From positions 124,001 through 188,000 of the forward strand of contig NZ_JABAIK010000001.1 in NCBI RefSeq assembly GCF_012641465.1: 64,000 nt of DNA, in the 5' to 3' direction. Of this stretch, positions 1 through 8,642 are shown piece after piece (the first letter of the stretch is position 1; every line of letters starts with the position of its first letter). The position numbers were made by a program, and so were the translations under genes. The notes below the pieces were generated by a model, which searched no databases, was not told where the DNA came from, and saw only the letters and a program-made list of their open reading frames with translations. The stretch is from Vibrio agarilyticus. Lineage in GTDB: Bacteria > Pseudomonadota > Gammaproteobacteria > Enterobacterales > Vibrionaceae.

Positions 1-1487
1 ACGTTGAACAACAAGTACAGCGTTATCACGCAGGTTTTATTCATGATTACCATAGGCTCAGTGACAACGAACTGGCTGAGCGTTGTGTCACAGCACTATC
101 AGATTTCTTTGATCAAAAAGGGGATGAAACCCGCGCTAGGCGTCAATATTCCGCCAATCACCTGCTGACAGAAGAAGGTACACCAAACCATTTCTTATGG
201 TTTATTACTCAAGGTCAAGTGGCTCTGTACAAACGCGATGATCAAAATCAACTGCGCGAGGTCGTGCGCCATAATAAAGGCAATATTGTTGGCGGTATGT
301 CGTTCGTTACGGGAGAACCGTCGTTTTCCACTGCGTTGACGCTTTCACCGACGGAGGTGATTAAACTTGATCGCAGTACATTTGCTAAAGTGATGCAATC
401 GGACAGCAATTTACTACCCATTTTCACTAACTTATTGTTAAGGCACTTTAATCGCCGCCTTCAACGTAGCATTACCACCAAACTTGACTTACAAAAAACC
501 CTTGAGTCGCTTGAATCTGCTCATCAGCAATTGGTCGAAAAAGAAAAAATGGCGATGCTTGGGCAACTGGTGGCGGGCGTTGCTCACGAATTAAACAATC
601 CCGTTGCAGCGACGCTGCGCAGCATTGATCTACTCTCAACCCAAATCGATGCTCTAATGTGTGAGGATGAGCAAAGCGATGCCACACGCCAAGTCGGCAT
701 TCAGTGCATGCAGCACGCAAGCGAGTCAAAGCCGCTCTCCACGCTAGAACTCCGCAGCAGAGCGCAAAAATTACTTCCGCGCCTTAACAACCCCAATCAA
801 GCGCGAAAGTTGGTTGCCCTTGGCTTAGACGACCAAACCGACTTTATTGCTCGCTTAAGCAAACAAACACCACACGCCACAGAGCAACTCAAAACTTGGG
901 ACAGTTATCACCAAGTCGGCAGCGCGCTGCGTACCATCAAGGTTTGTTCGCAGCGGATCGCAGATATGGTCAAAAGTCTCAAGAGCTACGCTCGCTCTGA
1001 GGATGAAGAAGGCATGCGAGAAGCGAATATTCACGAAGGGTTACAAGACACTTTGCTGATTTTTGAAAATCGGCTCAAACGGTTGACCGTGCACATCGAT
1101 TACGCCGATTTGCCTTTAATTCGATGTCAGCCTTTAGCGCTGCAACAAGTTTGGACCAACCTTATCTCAAACGCGCTGGATGCGATGAATAACCAAGGAG
1201 AGTTTCGGCTTTATACTCAGCGGCGTGAACATCTTGGGCAAGATTACGCCACCGTTGTATTTCATGATAGTGGCTGCGGTATTCCTGCGCCCATTCAACA
1301 CGCGATCTTTGATCTCAATTTCACCACCAAGCGCGAAGGTAACTTCGGCCTTGGTATTGGTCTTTCTATCTGCCAACAAATTGTTCATAGTCACCACGGC
1401 TGGATAGACGTTCAATCAGAAGAAGGGCAGTACACCCAGATGACCGTTTGGTTACCCATTTTCGAGCAAGGAGCAAACCATGAATAA
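1..1487 (+). CDS. Cyclic-nucleotide-binding sensor histidine kinase, 5' end cut by window edge
   Basis: The reading frame is open from base 3, so the gene begins left of the window and about 494 residues are visible. The first ~140 visible residues look like a cyclic-nucleotide-binding (CAP_ED) domain. A short coiled segment (about 165-185) leads to a DHp domain whose H-box is GVAHELNNP, with the phospho-accepting His codon at 585. The catalytic domain shows an N-box (QQVWTNLISNALDAM), G1 (DSGCGIP) and G2 (GLGIGLSICQ), so it should be an active kinase. About 80 extra residues separate the H-box helix from the second DHp helix, longer than in simple kinases. No membrane segment is seen in the visible part, so it is probably cytoplasmic. 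The stop overlaps the next gene by 8 bases, indicating a kinase/regulator pair. A GTG at 219 lies inside the nucleotide-binding domain and is unlikely to be the start. The signal is unknown. Confidence 0.88.
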   Translation, partial: VEQQVQRYHAGFIHDYHRLSDNELAERCVTALSDFFDQKGDETRARRQYSANHLLTEEGTPNHFLWFITQGQVALYKRDDQNQLREVVRHNKGNIVGGMSFVTGEPSFSTALTLSPTEVIKLDRSTFAKVMQSDSNLLPIFTNLLLRHFNRRLQRSITTKLDLQKTLESLESAHQQLVEKEKMAMLGQLVAGVAHELNNPVAATLRSIDLLSTQIDALMCEDEQSDATRQVGIQCMQHASESKPLSTLELRSRAQKLLPRLNNPNQARKLVALGLDDQTDFIARLSKQTPHATEQLKTWDSYHQVGSALRTIKVCSQRIADMVKSLKSYARSEDEEGMREANIHEGLQDTLLIFENRLKRLTVHIDYADLPLIRCQPLALQQVWTNLISNALDAMNNQGEFRLYTQRREHLGQDYATVVFHDSGCGIPAPIQHAIFDLNFTTKREGNFGLGIGLSICQQIVHSHHGWIDVQSEEGQYTQMTVWLPIFEQGANHE

Positions 1488-1977
1488 GCTACTGATTTTA
1501 TGTGTAGATGATGAGCGTGAAGTGCTTGATAGCGTATTACAAGACCTATCTATCTTTGAAGACGATTTCATTATTGAAGGCTCAGAATCCGTCACCGAGG
1601 CAAAACATGTCATTGCTGAGTACCATGCGCAGTCAGTCCCTTTAGCGCTGATTTTATGCGATCATATTATGCCAGAGCAGACTGGGATCAGTTTCCTTAT
1701 CGAACTTAGCGACGATCCTCGCGCCGCCACCTGCCGAAAAATCTTACTCACTGGGCAAGCCGGCCTCGAAGATACCGTTGAAGCCATCAATCACGCCAGT
1801 CTCGATTTTTACATTGCCAAACCGTGGCAGGGTGACACGCTGAGAGCGGCAATCAAGCAGCAATTGACCGAATATGTCATCGCTCATGACAACAATTTGC
1901 TTCCATGGGTGCAAATTTTAGACTCAGAAGCCTTACTCAATGCCATGGCGCAAAAACGGACCCAATTTGGCGAATAA
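1480..1977 (+). CDS. Response regulator, receiver domain only
   Basis: This 165-residue protein has one receiver domain filling most of its length. It shows the acidic pair (CVDDE, residues 9-13), the phospho-acceptor Asp in LCDHIMPEQTG, the conserved Thr in KILLTGQAG, and the Lys of the FYIAKPW motif. The C-terminal ~35 residues match no output domain, so it probably signals by protein contact rather than by binding DNA. It overlaps the kinase gene upstream by 8 bases and is almost certainly that kinase's partner. The nearby HDOD gene could be a downstream output, but that is only a neighbourhood inference. Confidence 0.9.
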   Translation: MNKLLILCVDDEREVLDSVLQDLSIFEDDFIIEGSESVTEAKHVIAEYHAQSVPLALILCDHIMPEQTGISFLIELSDDPRAATCRKILLTGQAGLEDTVEAINHASLDFYIAKPWQGDTLRAAIKQQLTEYVIAHDNNLLPWVQILDSEALLNAMAQKRTQFGE

Positions 1978-2098
1978 TCTCTTCGATACCGAGTCGCCTC
2001 AGAGAAGTTCTGAGTAAATTGGCGCGTATTTTGCTTTAGCTTAGTAAAACTAACTCAGGCAACATAAGTTTGCCGCTCAATGATGAATAAGGTTTACC

Positions 2099-2650
2099 AT
2101 GAAAATGCGTAATACATTTTGGGCTGCCGCACTGATGATGGGTGCGACACCATTATTCGCTCAAAGTTCGTACGATCAAGCGACAATGAGCAATTTCAGC
2201 TATGACTATTTTGAAGCGCGCATTGGCGTCAGCCCTGTGACTTTTGGTGGCGCGTTCAGTAAGTCTGTTCACCCAAACGCCCATATTTACGCTCGCATCG
2301 ATTCAGAGTTTGAAAGTGATTTTGACGCGGCTGCTGGGGTTGGCTTTCATTCGCCAATCAATAACTGGGCTGATTTGACTGGCGCAATGTTGCTGCGTGT
2401 GGTCGATCCTGTGGCAAAAAGTGGTACGGACTTAGGCATGGAGCTTAACCTTGGCGTGCGCCAATGGCTGGGTCCACAGCTTGAGGTTGGCGGTAATGTA
2501 GGTTACGTCTCTATCGAAGATGATGACGATTGGAAAGGCACAGCCTATGCTCGCTTTCACTCAACGGAACTCTTCTCACTAGGCGCTGAAATTCGCATTA
2601 ACGATTTCTACGGCACTCAAGGTATGTTTACAGCACGTTTCAAATATTAA
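2099..2650 (+). CDS. Small outer-membrane beta-barrel-like protein with signal peptide
   Basis: The protein has 183 residues and a clear signal peptide ending near residue 21 (TPLFAQS). The remainder alternates polar and hydrophobic residues in short strands and ends in Phe-Lys-Tyr, an aromatic C-terminus typical of outer-membrane barrels. I do not recognise a named family. An AAGG element lies about six bases before the ATG. The gene stands alone between the response regulator and a strong terminator at 2670-2708. An outer-membrane location is inferred from sequence pattern; the function is unknown. Confidence 0.7.
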   Translation: MKMRNTFWAAALMMGATPLFAQSSYDQATMSNFSYDYFEARIGVSPVTFGGAFSKSVHPNAHIYARIDSEFESDFDAAAGVGFHSPINNWADLTGAMLLRVVDPVAKSGTDLGMELNLGVRQWLGPQLEVGGNVGYVSIEDDDDWKGTAYARFHSTELFSLGAEIRINDFYGTQGMFTARFKY

Positions 2651-2669
2651 TGCCATTGAGTTCAGCATA

Positions 2670-2708
2670 AATAATAAGGCGCAGACCATTTGTCAGCGCC
2701 TTATTATT
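2670..2708. terminator. Rho-independent terminator, probably bidirectional
   Basis: A perfect 13-bp inverted repeat (AATAATAAGGCGC / GCGCCTTATTATT) encloses a 13-base loop just after the outer-membrane protein gene. The A/T-rich flanks provide a U-tract on either strand, so it may also serve the oppositely oriented tfoX. Confidence 0.85.
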
Positions 2709-2720
2709 TGCCGTCAATGT

Positions 2721-2847
2721 TATACCCTTCCTATTTAAAGTTGCAGCTTTGTTGGCTGACTCTCCCAAACCTCATCACATAGCTTGCCTATGCCCAGAGG
2801 CTTTATTCGTTTGCCACCTACCTGCATCTTCAAATTGTTTGGGTATA
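2721..2847. repeat. ERIC-like palindromic repeat, full length (127 bp)
   Basis: The element starts TATACCCTTCC and ends TTTGGGTATA and is exactly 127 bp, the usual ERIC length. It is the reverse orientation of the copy at 49212-49338, sharing the central GCCT...ATAGCTTGCCTATG region. It lies between the outer-membrane protein terminator and the end of tfoX. Confidence 0.85.
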
Positions 2848-2851
2848 TAAA

Positions 2852-3436
2852 TTACTGTCGAACTTGTTGTAGCAGATGATTTTTATAAGGTTCTTCAAGA
2901 AGTTTCCAGTGAATACCCTCAACAGCGCCTGCAAATTTCCATAATAATTTAATGTCAACATCGTTGCCATACGCCACGCGGACTTTGGAAAACACGGCGA
3001 TCGCCCCCAAATCTAAAAACGTGTTAACGTCCTTAACCCCTGCTTTTTTAACCATACGCTCAAGAGTGAGCTGCATATTCGGCAAATCGCGCAATCTGCG
3101 ACTAGCACTCGATTTTTGATAGCAGCGGTGATCCTCCGATAATGTAATTGAGCGACGCACTAACTCATCAAGTTGCGCGCAGTCGCTATCGAGCAAATTG
3201 CCAATATCGTAATAATTGACGGTTGCCGTGGTTTGCTTTTTGACATGGCGATATTTTTCACACTCAAGCGCAGTAAACACCTCATCAAGCGACTCTCCAC
3301 CGCGAAGATAAATGTGGTCATTACTGATCAATGAAAACATAGCATCGTTACTGAATAAACCGATACCGCCAAACATTGACCGTTGTTGAAATGAACCGAA
3401 CTGGCTGATGTATTCTAAATAAGCTTGCTCTGTCAT
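2852..3436 (-). CDS. tfoX: TfoX/Sxy competence regulator
   Basis: This is a 194-residue member of the TfoX/Sxy family, which switches on DNA-uptake genes together with CRP; in Vibrio, TfoX is made in response to chitin. The N-terminal domain carries RSMFGGIGLFSNDAMF. The C-terminal domain carries RLRDLPNMQLTLERM and WKFAGAVEGIHW. The ATG at 3436 is chosen because AAAGGA lies directly in front; the frame is open further upstream but those residues do not look like the family. The ribosome site and start codon lie in a short complementary stretch (GTCA...TGAC), consistent with the translational control by the TfoR small RNA known in V. cholerae. Gene order towards panP, hexR and grxA supports tfoX rather than the paralogue tfoY. 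No c-di-GMP riboswitch is visible upstream. Confidence 0.9.
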   Translation of the reverse strand: MTEQAYLEYISQFGSFQQRSMFGGIGLFSNDAMFSLISNDHIYLRGGESLDEVFTALECEKYRHVKKQTTATVNYYDIGNLLDSDCAQLDELVRRSITLSEDHRCYQKSSASRRLRDLPNMQLTLERMVKKAGVKDVNTFLDLGAIAVFSKVRVAYGNDVDIKLLWKFAGAVEGIHWKLLEEPYKNHLLQQVRQ

Positions 3437-3778
3437 GTCCTTTGACTCCCATACCCTGAAGTAACCCCCAAACAATGTGATGTCGCCAGAACGCAGCAAT
3501 AATTGCGAAATAAGAAAAAAGTATTTTATTTATATATGTGTCGAATATTATGTATGAATCATACTTTACGATAAAAAATAAGTTGGGATATGTCTCACAA
3601 ATCATCGTGTTCAATATTTACTTGCGTGATAGTATTCACATTCTGCTATTTATCCATAACTTTTCGTACACGTGTGCGGTAAAAAAACGCATTTGTGAAG
3701 CGTAACCGGTAACAATAGTTGCCTCACCCTCCAACCACGAAGTAAACTACCGACCGTCAAGATTTACACCGCTAATTT
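3437..3778. other. Divergent intergenic region between tfoX and the HDOD gene
   Basis: This AT-rich stretch must hold the tfoX leader and both divergent promoters. The only specific element I see is a CRP-like site at 3584-3599. Alternative reading frames here have no coding character. Confidence 0.5.
3584..3599 (-). promoter_or_regulatory. CRP-like binding site upstream of tfoX
   Basis: On the minus strand this reads TGTGA-N6-TCCCA, differing from the CRP consensus TGTGA-N6-TCACA at one conserved base. It lies about 150 bases before the tfoX start. CRP control of competence is known in Vibrio, but this site itself is only a pattern match. Confidence 0.4.
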
Positions 3779-4699
3779 ATGGAACATCTATCTTTTTATT
3801 GGTTGCCAACGAATCGCACGGCACTACTCAGCGCCCTTGAAAGCGAATTCTCTCGATTGGTTGAACGTTCCGTTACTGCGGGAAATGTATCACTACCACC
3901 TATTCCAGACGTAGTACTTAAAATCCAACGGCTGTCTGTATTAGATACAACCAGCGTGGCACAAATTGCGGACTGTTTGTTGGAAGACCCAAGCTTGTCG
4001 GCCGTCATCCTTCGCGTCGCCAATTCCGTCATTTTCAATCGACGCAATATTACGTGTACCGAGCTGCATACTGCCGTCTCTCGGCTTGGTATGTTGCGCG
4101 TTCGTGACATTGTCACAGCTCAAGCGATTGAACAGCTAAAGTGTACCGCTGGTATCGATAAAGATTGCAAAAAAATCCTTATTGATAGCGCCAAAGTGTC
4201 ACGAGAGCTCGGCGCGACTATGGTCCTAGTCGTCGAGGCGTATAAGCGATTGGCACCGGAGCAGTTTGATTACCTTGAGCGAGAAAAAGCGTTACTTGTC
4301 GGCCTGTTAGCTGACATTGGCCTTTACTGCTTAGTCAATGAATATCATCACTACTTAGCAAAAGGTAACTATCTCGACCATGACATTGCGCTGCAACTGT
4401 TTCAAAGCCGCTGCTCTGACATCAGCCAAATTGTGCTAAAGCAGTGGGGATTTGATAATGACTTTATTGAGGTAGCTACAAACCGCCCACAAGTCGAAAG
4501 AGATGACAAAGTGCACTATCTCGACATCGCCCGTATTGCCTATCATCTCTTACTCTTTCGTCGACAAGATCAAGAGCTTGAAGAGCACGAAGTGGAATTT
4601 GATGTCACTGGTGCCGAAGTACTTTTTGAGCTCAGCAATTTGTCTGATGACGAATTTTCTGACAACATCCGTACGGTTCTGCACGCGAGTGGCTTTTAG
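3779..4699 (+). CDS. HDOD domain protein
   Basis: The 306-residue protein has an HDOD domain over about residues 35-240, recognised by the LPPIPDVVLKIQRL entry motif, the LLEDPSLSAVILRVANS segment and the TAVSRLGMLRVRDIV segment. HDOD proteins are non-enzymatic relatives of HD phosphohydrolases and act as signalling adaptors. No catalytic GGDEF or EAL domain follows. The C-terminal 60 residues are acidic. The gene is divergent from tfoX and is transcribed alone. The ATG at 3779 has no strong ribosome site, so the start is not certain. A link to competence or to the nearby two-component pair is only inferred from position. Confidence 0.82.
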   Translation: MEHLSFYWLPTNRTALLSALESEFSRLVERSVTAGNVSLPPIPDVVLKIQRLSVLDTTSVAQIADCLLEDPSLSAVILRVANSVIFNRRNITCTELHTAVSRLGMLRVRDIVTAQAIEQLKCTAGIDKDCKKILIDSAKVSRELGATMVLVVEAYKRLAPEQFDYLEREKALLVGLLADIGLYCLVNEYHHYLAKGNYLDHDIALQLFQSRCSDISQIVLKQWGFDNDFIEVATNRPQVERDDKVHYLDIARIAYHLLLFRRQDQELEEHEVEFDVTGAEVLFELSNLSDDEFSDNIRTVLHASGF

Positions 4700-4823
4700 T
4701 CTTTAAATCGAGCCTTTCGCTCATAACCCACTGGCGTTTGGCACGTCAACGATTTATCAAGCCTCAGCACTTAGATGGGCGATATAACGAGGTTTTGAAG
4801 TTCGCTATCATTAAGAGATCAAT

Positions 4824-5729
4824 ATGTTTTCAGGGATGTTTTTCATTTTTACCCCCTTGGTGCTCGGCTACTTTATCGCGATAAATCGTACAGACGTCTT
4901 AGAGCGCATCAACCAAATCACCGCCAATTTGGTTTTGGTGATTTTATCCTTGATGGGACTTTCATTAGCGGCATTAGACGATTTAGCCAACAATTTGGCG
5001 ACGATAGTTCATTATGCAGCCACTTTTTTCTTCTTTTTAGGCGCTGCAAATTTAGCCATTTTGCCCTTAATTGATCGCTGGCTGCCACTTCACAGTGAAC
5101 AAACGCAACAGTCAGTCCCTCTGTCCCAAATGGCATTGGAGTCACTCAAATTGATTTTCGTCGTGGGGGGCGGGCTTGCCGTGGGGCTACTTTTGCCTTT
5201 GGACTTAAGTTGGGTTGAGACGGCAAGCGAATGGATTCTATTGTTATTGCTGTTTTTTATTGGCATCCAATTGCGTAATAGTGGTTTAACACTTCGACAA
5301 ATCATTATCAATAAACACGGGCTGATCATTGCGTTCGTCATGATAACCACCTCCATGCTGGGTGGATTATTGGCCGGTTGGTATCTTGACATGCCGTGGC
5401 AACAAGCATTAGCCATGTCATCAGGCTTTGGTTGGTATTCTCTGGCGGGCATTTTGATGGGAGACGCCTTTGGCCCTATTTTTGGTGGGGTTTCATTTAG
5501 TGTCGAACTACTGCGTGAACTCGTCGCATTAGTGATGATCCCGCTGTTTATTCGTCGCTTTCCCTGCACTGCGATTGGCTACGCTGGCGCGACCGCTATG
5601 GACTTCACTCTACCTGTGATTCAAACCACAGGTGGTGTTCGCTGCGTACCCGTTGCGATTGTCAGTGGGTTCATTTTGAGCTTATTAGTTCCGGTATTGA
5701 TGCTATTCTTTGTCTCGCTTGCGATGTAA
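4824..5729 (+). CDS. lysO: Lysine exporter LysO family protein
   Basis: A 301-residue integral membrane protein with about eight hydrophobic segments, matching the DUF340/LysO (YbjE) family in length and pattern. Typical features are the N-terminal FTPLVLGYF segment, the SGFGWYSLAGILMG stretch around residue 200, and the C-terminal GGVRCVPVAIVSGF segment. Family members export L-lysine and toxic analogues such as thialysine across the inner membrane. AAGAGA precedes the ATG. It is followed 66 bases later by a secreted protein gene on the same strand, possibly co-transcribed. Confidence 0.88.
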   Translation: MFSGMFFIFTPLVLGYFIAINRTDVLERINQITANLVLVILSLMGLSLAALDDLANNLATIVHYAATFFFFLGAANLAILPLIDRWLPLHSEQTQQSVPLSQMALESLKLIFVVGGGLAVGLLLPLDLSWVETASEWILLLLLFFIGIQLRNSGLTLRQIIINKHGLIIAFVMITTSMLGGLLAGWYLDMPWQQALAMSSGFGWYSLAGILMGDAFGPIFGGVSFSVELLRELVALVMIPLFIRRFPCTAIGYAGATAMDFTLPVIQTTGGVRCVPVAIVSGFILSLLVPVLMLFFVSLAM

Positions 5730-5795
5730 CAACAAGATTTTTACTAAAAATAAACATACAATGCGATGTTATTTTAAAAGTAAAAGGATATTGCA

Positions 5796-6323
5796 ATGAC
5801 CTCTTGGCGCCCCTCATTCGCTCTAATGGCGATATTAATAAGTCCGCTGGCTCATGCGCAACAGCACGATCTCTGTTTAAGTCAAAAATACAACGCTTAT
5901 ATTGATGCCTCGTTGCTTTGGTATAGTGATCTCGCAACATTAACCACTCGCCAGTATCCCGAGCTTGCCGACGTGAGTCATTGGTTTCTTACTGGGCGCC
6001 AGCACCACTTTGAACTCAATCGCGCGGCATTTGACTACTTTCTTGCTAATGATCCTGGACGTATCAGTTCACAACGCTCAGTTGAGTCTTGGCTTCAGCT
6101 TTCCCAAACCGATGTTAAGCAGTTAGCCAGTCGTGAGGATCGCCTTGGGCAGCTAGCAAAACAAACCTACAATGATCGTCAAAGTAAAAATCACGAACAA
6201 AACTACCAACTGCGCAGTGCGTTTGCCGAATTGCTAACTCAACCCAAACAGATTGAAAAGGCTTTACTCCGCTACAACCACCAGCTTGAGCAATTAACCA
6301 AAGTCTCTTGCAACACGTTGTGA
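5796..6323 (+). CDS. Secreted hypothetical protein
   Basis: The product has 175 residues with a signal peptide cut near residue 21 (SPLAHAQQ), so it is predicted periplasmic. The mature part is mostly helical and has two Cys residues, one near the mature N-terminus (HDLCLS) and one near the C-terminus (KVSCNTL), which could form a disulfide. AAAGGA lies eight bases before the ATG. I do not recognise the family and assign no function. It follows lysO by 66 bases on the same strand. Confidence 0.75.
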   Translation: MTSWRPSFALMAILISPLAHAQQHDLCLSQKYNAYIDASLLWYSDLATLTTRQYPELADVSHWFLTGRQHHFELNRAAFDYFLANDPGRISSQRSVESWLQLSQTDVKQLASREDRLGQLAKQTYNDRQSKNHEQNYQLRSAFAELLTQPKQIEKALLRYNHQLEQLTKVSCNTL

Positions 6324-6463
6324 CGCTAATTGAGCGTAAAGTTTATAAGCCAGATCCCCTTGTGGTCATAATTAAGAAAAACGGGACTTTGCGCCCAATT
6401 TGGTTTAGATTGACCCTTCTTCAAATTTTAGGGTCTCATGACCTTTTGAGATGATTTTGCACC

Positions 6464-8104
6464 ATGGTTACCGAAACAAAAACAGCTGATGTGAGCTTTG
6501 ACAGTCTGCTGAAAATCTTCACTGTACCGGAAGGACCGGACTCCACCTTAACTCAAATTGAGGCCAGCTTATCGCAAAACCTCAATCAGTTTTTACGCGA
6601 GCATATCGTTGCCGAAGAAAAGCCTTTGCGAGAGATCGAGAAAGATTTTTCTTCGGCTGTGATCCCAGAAACCGCGTCTTTTGTGTCTGATCACACCGAG
6701 CATTTGCTTAATACTGTGGTTTCGCATTCGGTTCATACCTCTGCGCCAACTTTCATTGGTCATATGACATCCGCTCTCCCCTATTTTCTGATGCCATTGT
6801 CCAAAATCATGATTGCACTCAATCAGAATTTGGTAAAAATCGAGACCTCAAAAGCCTTTACACCACTTGAACGCCAAGTTCTTGGTATGTTGCATCGATT
6901 GATTTATCGTCAAGATGATGCTTTTTACCAACGCTGGATGCACAGCGCGAATCATTCACTGGGTGCATTTTGTTCAGGTGGGACAATTGCGAATATTACC
7001 GCGCTTTGGGTCGCTCGCAATAACGCACTGCGCGCTCAAGGCAGCTTCAAAGGTGTCGAAAAAGAAGGACTTTTTAAAGCCATGAAGCATTATGGCTATG
7101 AAGGTTTAGCCATTTTAGTCTCCGAACGCGGCCACTACTCGTTGAAAAAAGCCGCTGATGTTCTTGGTATTGGACAAGAAGGCCTTGTGCCGGTTAAAAC
7201 CGATGCCAATAATCGTCTTTGCCCCAAGGCGCTCGATGAGACCATTCGCTCATTGAAAACACGCTGCATCAAACCATTTGCGGTGGTCGGTGTCGCAGGT
7301 ACCACAGAAACGGGGAACGTCGACCCGCTGGTCGAGATTGCTCACATTTGTCAAGAACACGATTGTCACTTTCACGTTGATGCCGCTTGGGGCGGCGCGA
7401 CTTTAATGTCCAATCGTTATCGCCATCTTCTGAGCGGAATCGAACTTGCCGATTCCGTCACGATTGACGCACATAAGCAGCTCTATTTGCCAATGGGCGC
7501 CGGCATGGTCCTATTTAAAGAGCCAGACGCAATGAAATGCATTGAGCATCACGCACAATATATTTTACGTAAAGGCTCAAAAGATCTCGGCAGTCACACG
7601 TTAGAAGGCTCTCGTTCTGGTATGGCAATGCTACTTTATGCGGCAATGCATATCATCAGTCGTCCAGGGTATGAACTGCTGATTAACCAAAGCATCGAAA
7701 AGGCGCAATATTTTGCCAGCCTCATTACTCAGCAACCTGATTTCGAGCTCATCTCGGAACCTGAACTGTGCCTATTAACCTATCGCTATGTACCAAAATC
7801 GATTCAGGCGGCGCTGGCACGAGCTCAAGGTGAACAAAAAGCACATTTAAACGAGATGCTTAACGATCTCACCCAATTTATTCAAAAACGCCAGCGTGAA
7901 ACGGGGCGCTCATTTGTCTCACGTACTCGACTCAACCCTGCGAACTACGATCATCACCACACGATAGTATTTCGCGTCGTACTCGCTAATCCACTTACCA
8001 GCGAAGAAATTTTGCAAGCAATTTTGCTTGAACAGCGCGAGATAGCCAAGCAAGTCCCAACGTTACTTGATCGTCTCGAAACCTTTGCTGCCCAAGTAAA
8101 ATAA
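6464..8104 (+). CDS. panP: Pyridoxal-dependent aspartate 1-decarboxylase PanP
   Basis: This 546-residue group II PLP decarboxylase was formerly often labelled glutamate decarboxylase. It matches the PanP family, which replaces the pyruvoyl enzyme PanD in Vibrio and makes beta-alanine for pantothenate and CoA. The PLP-binding Asp is in FHVDAAWGG, and the PLP-linked Lys is in TIDAHKQLYLPMG. SGGTIANITALW is the phosphate-binding region. An inverted repeat (GACCC...GGGTC, 6411-6434) and a second small one (TCTCATGACCTTTTGAGA) lie in the leader. PanP is preferred over glutamate or tyrosine decarboxylase from length and N-terminal character; substrate is not proven by sequence. Confidence 0.88.
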   Translation: MVTETKTADVSFDSLLKIFTVPEGPDSTLTQIEASLSQNLNQFLREHIVAEEKPLREIEKDFSSAVIPETASFVSDHTEHLLNTVVSHSVHTSAPTFIGHMTSALPYFLMPLSKIMIALNQNLVKIETSKAFTPLERQVLGMLHRLIYRQDDAFYQRWMHSANHSLGAFCSGGTIANITALWVARNNALRAQGSFKGVEKEGLFKAMKHYGYEGLAILVSERGHYSLKKAADVLGIGQEGLVPVKTDANNRLCPKALDETIRSLKTRCIKPFAVVGVAGTTETGNVDPLVEIAHICQEHDCHFHVDAAWGGATLMSNRYRHLLSGIELADSVTIDAHKQLYLPMGAGMVLFKEPDAMKCIEHHAQYILRKGSKDLGSHTLEGSRSGMAMLLYAAMHIISRPGYELLINQSIEKAQYFASLITQQPDFELISEPELCLLTYRYVPKSIQAALARAQGEQKAHLNEMLNDLTQFIQKRQRETGRSFVSRTRLNPANYDHHHTIVFRVVLANPLTSEEILQAILLEQREIAKQVPTLLDRLETFAAQVK

Positions 8105-8218
8105 AGCGTCGCAGCCTATTCGACCCGCGCAGATTTGCGGAGTGTCAGTGACGCCTCATTGCACGAAACAACTTTGTTATTTTGTTATGAGGCTCACATT
8201 GGCGCGCTAATCATTATG

Positions 8219-8275
8219 TGATGAGGTTTGTGAGAACGAGCCAACACCCCTGCAGCTTCAAGTGGAAAGGGGATA
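8219..8275. repeat. ERIC-like repeat, decayed right half
   Basis: The stretch TGATGAGGTTTGTGAGAACG followed by CTGCAGCTTCAAGTGGAAAGG matches the right half of the full copy at 49212-49338. The left half is not recognisable and the TATA end is lost. Confidence 0.65.
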
Positions 8276-8577
8276 GTGCTGAGCTAGGTCTCGATATTAA
8301 ACGGGGGAATATGAAATTTTCTTTCTTTTTTGCCGTAACTCTCACATCAATATTGTCTTAAGTGCGGTAAATTTCGCCGTATTACTATTATTTCTGTAGT
8401 TTAAACAAAATAATGTTTGAGGCGGGTCATATTCTCGTAAGATTGTCGCACGTTTGGGTTTAGCCCAACGTTAGAACCCGTTTATACTTTTACCGTGTTC
8501 AATACCTTTGGCTAATGTGCCTGCGTCGCTTGTTATAACGCAGTGGACCACTGGCTAAGGTTCTCTGGGGAGATACG

Positions 8578-8604
8578 ATGGGCACTCACATCGAATCCCA
8601 TTAA
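8578..8604 (+). other. Possible leader mini-ORF upstream of hexR (MGTHIESH)
   Basis: An eight-codon frame begins with ATG at 8578, preceded at good spacing by a strong GGGGAG ribosome site, and stops at 8602-8604, 38 bases before hexR. Its ATGGG start and CCCAT end are self-complementary. hexR itself has a weak ribosome site, so this could affect its translation. It is short enough to be chance. Confidence 0.2.
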
Positions 8605-8642
8605 TTCAACCCGAATTCGCCGTAGTAAGCTGCAACGACACT

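Larger units (their letters stand above)
8105..8642. other. Intergenic region panP-hexR with repeat remnant and hexR leader
   Basis: This 538-bp gap holds a decayed half of an ERIC-like repeat (8219-8275), then about 360 bp that must include the hexR promoter and leader. It contains a hairpin (CTGCGT...ACGCAG near 8520-8542) and an eight-codon mini-ORF at 8578-8604. No larger coding frame is convincing. Confidence 0.55.

Noticed and set aside
3437-3778. c-di-GMP riboswitch upstream of tfoX
   Set aside because: That riboswitch belongs to tfoY; its conserved core is not visible here.
6411-6434. TGACCCTTCTT resembling the 5' end of Qrr small RNAs upstream of panP
   Set aside because: No sigma-54 promoter precedes it and no terminator follows before the panP start; only a leader hairpin is supported.
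8395-8410. HexR-type operator (TGTAGTTTAAACA) before hexR
   Set aside because: The match to the HexR consensus is partial and could be chance.
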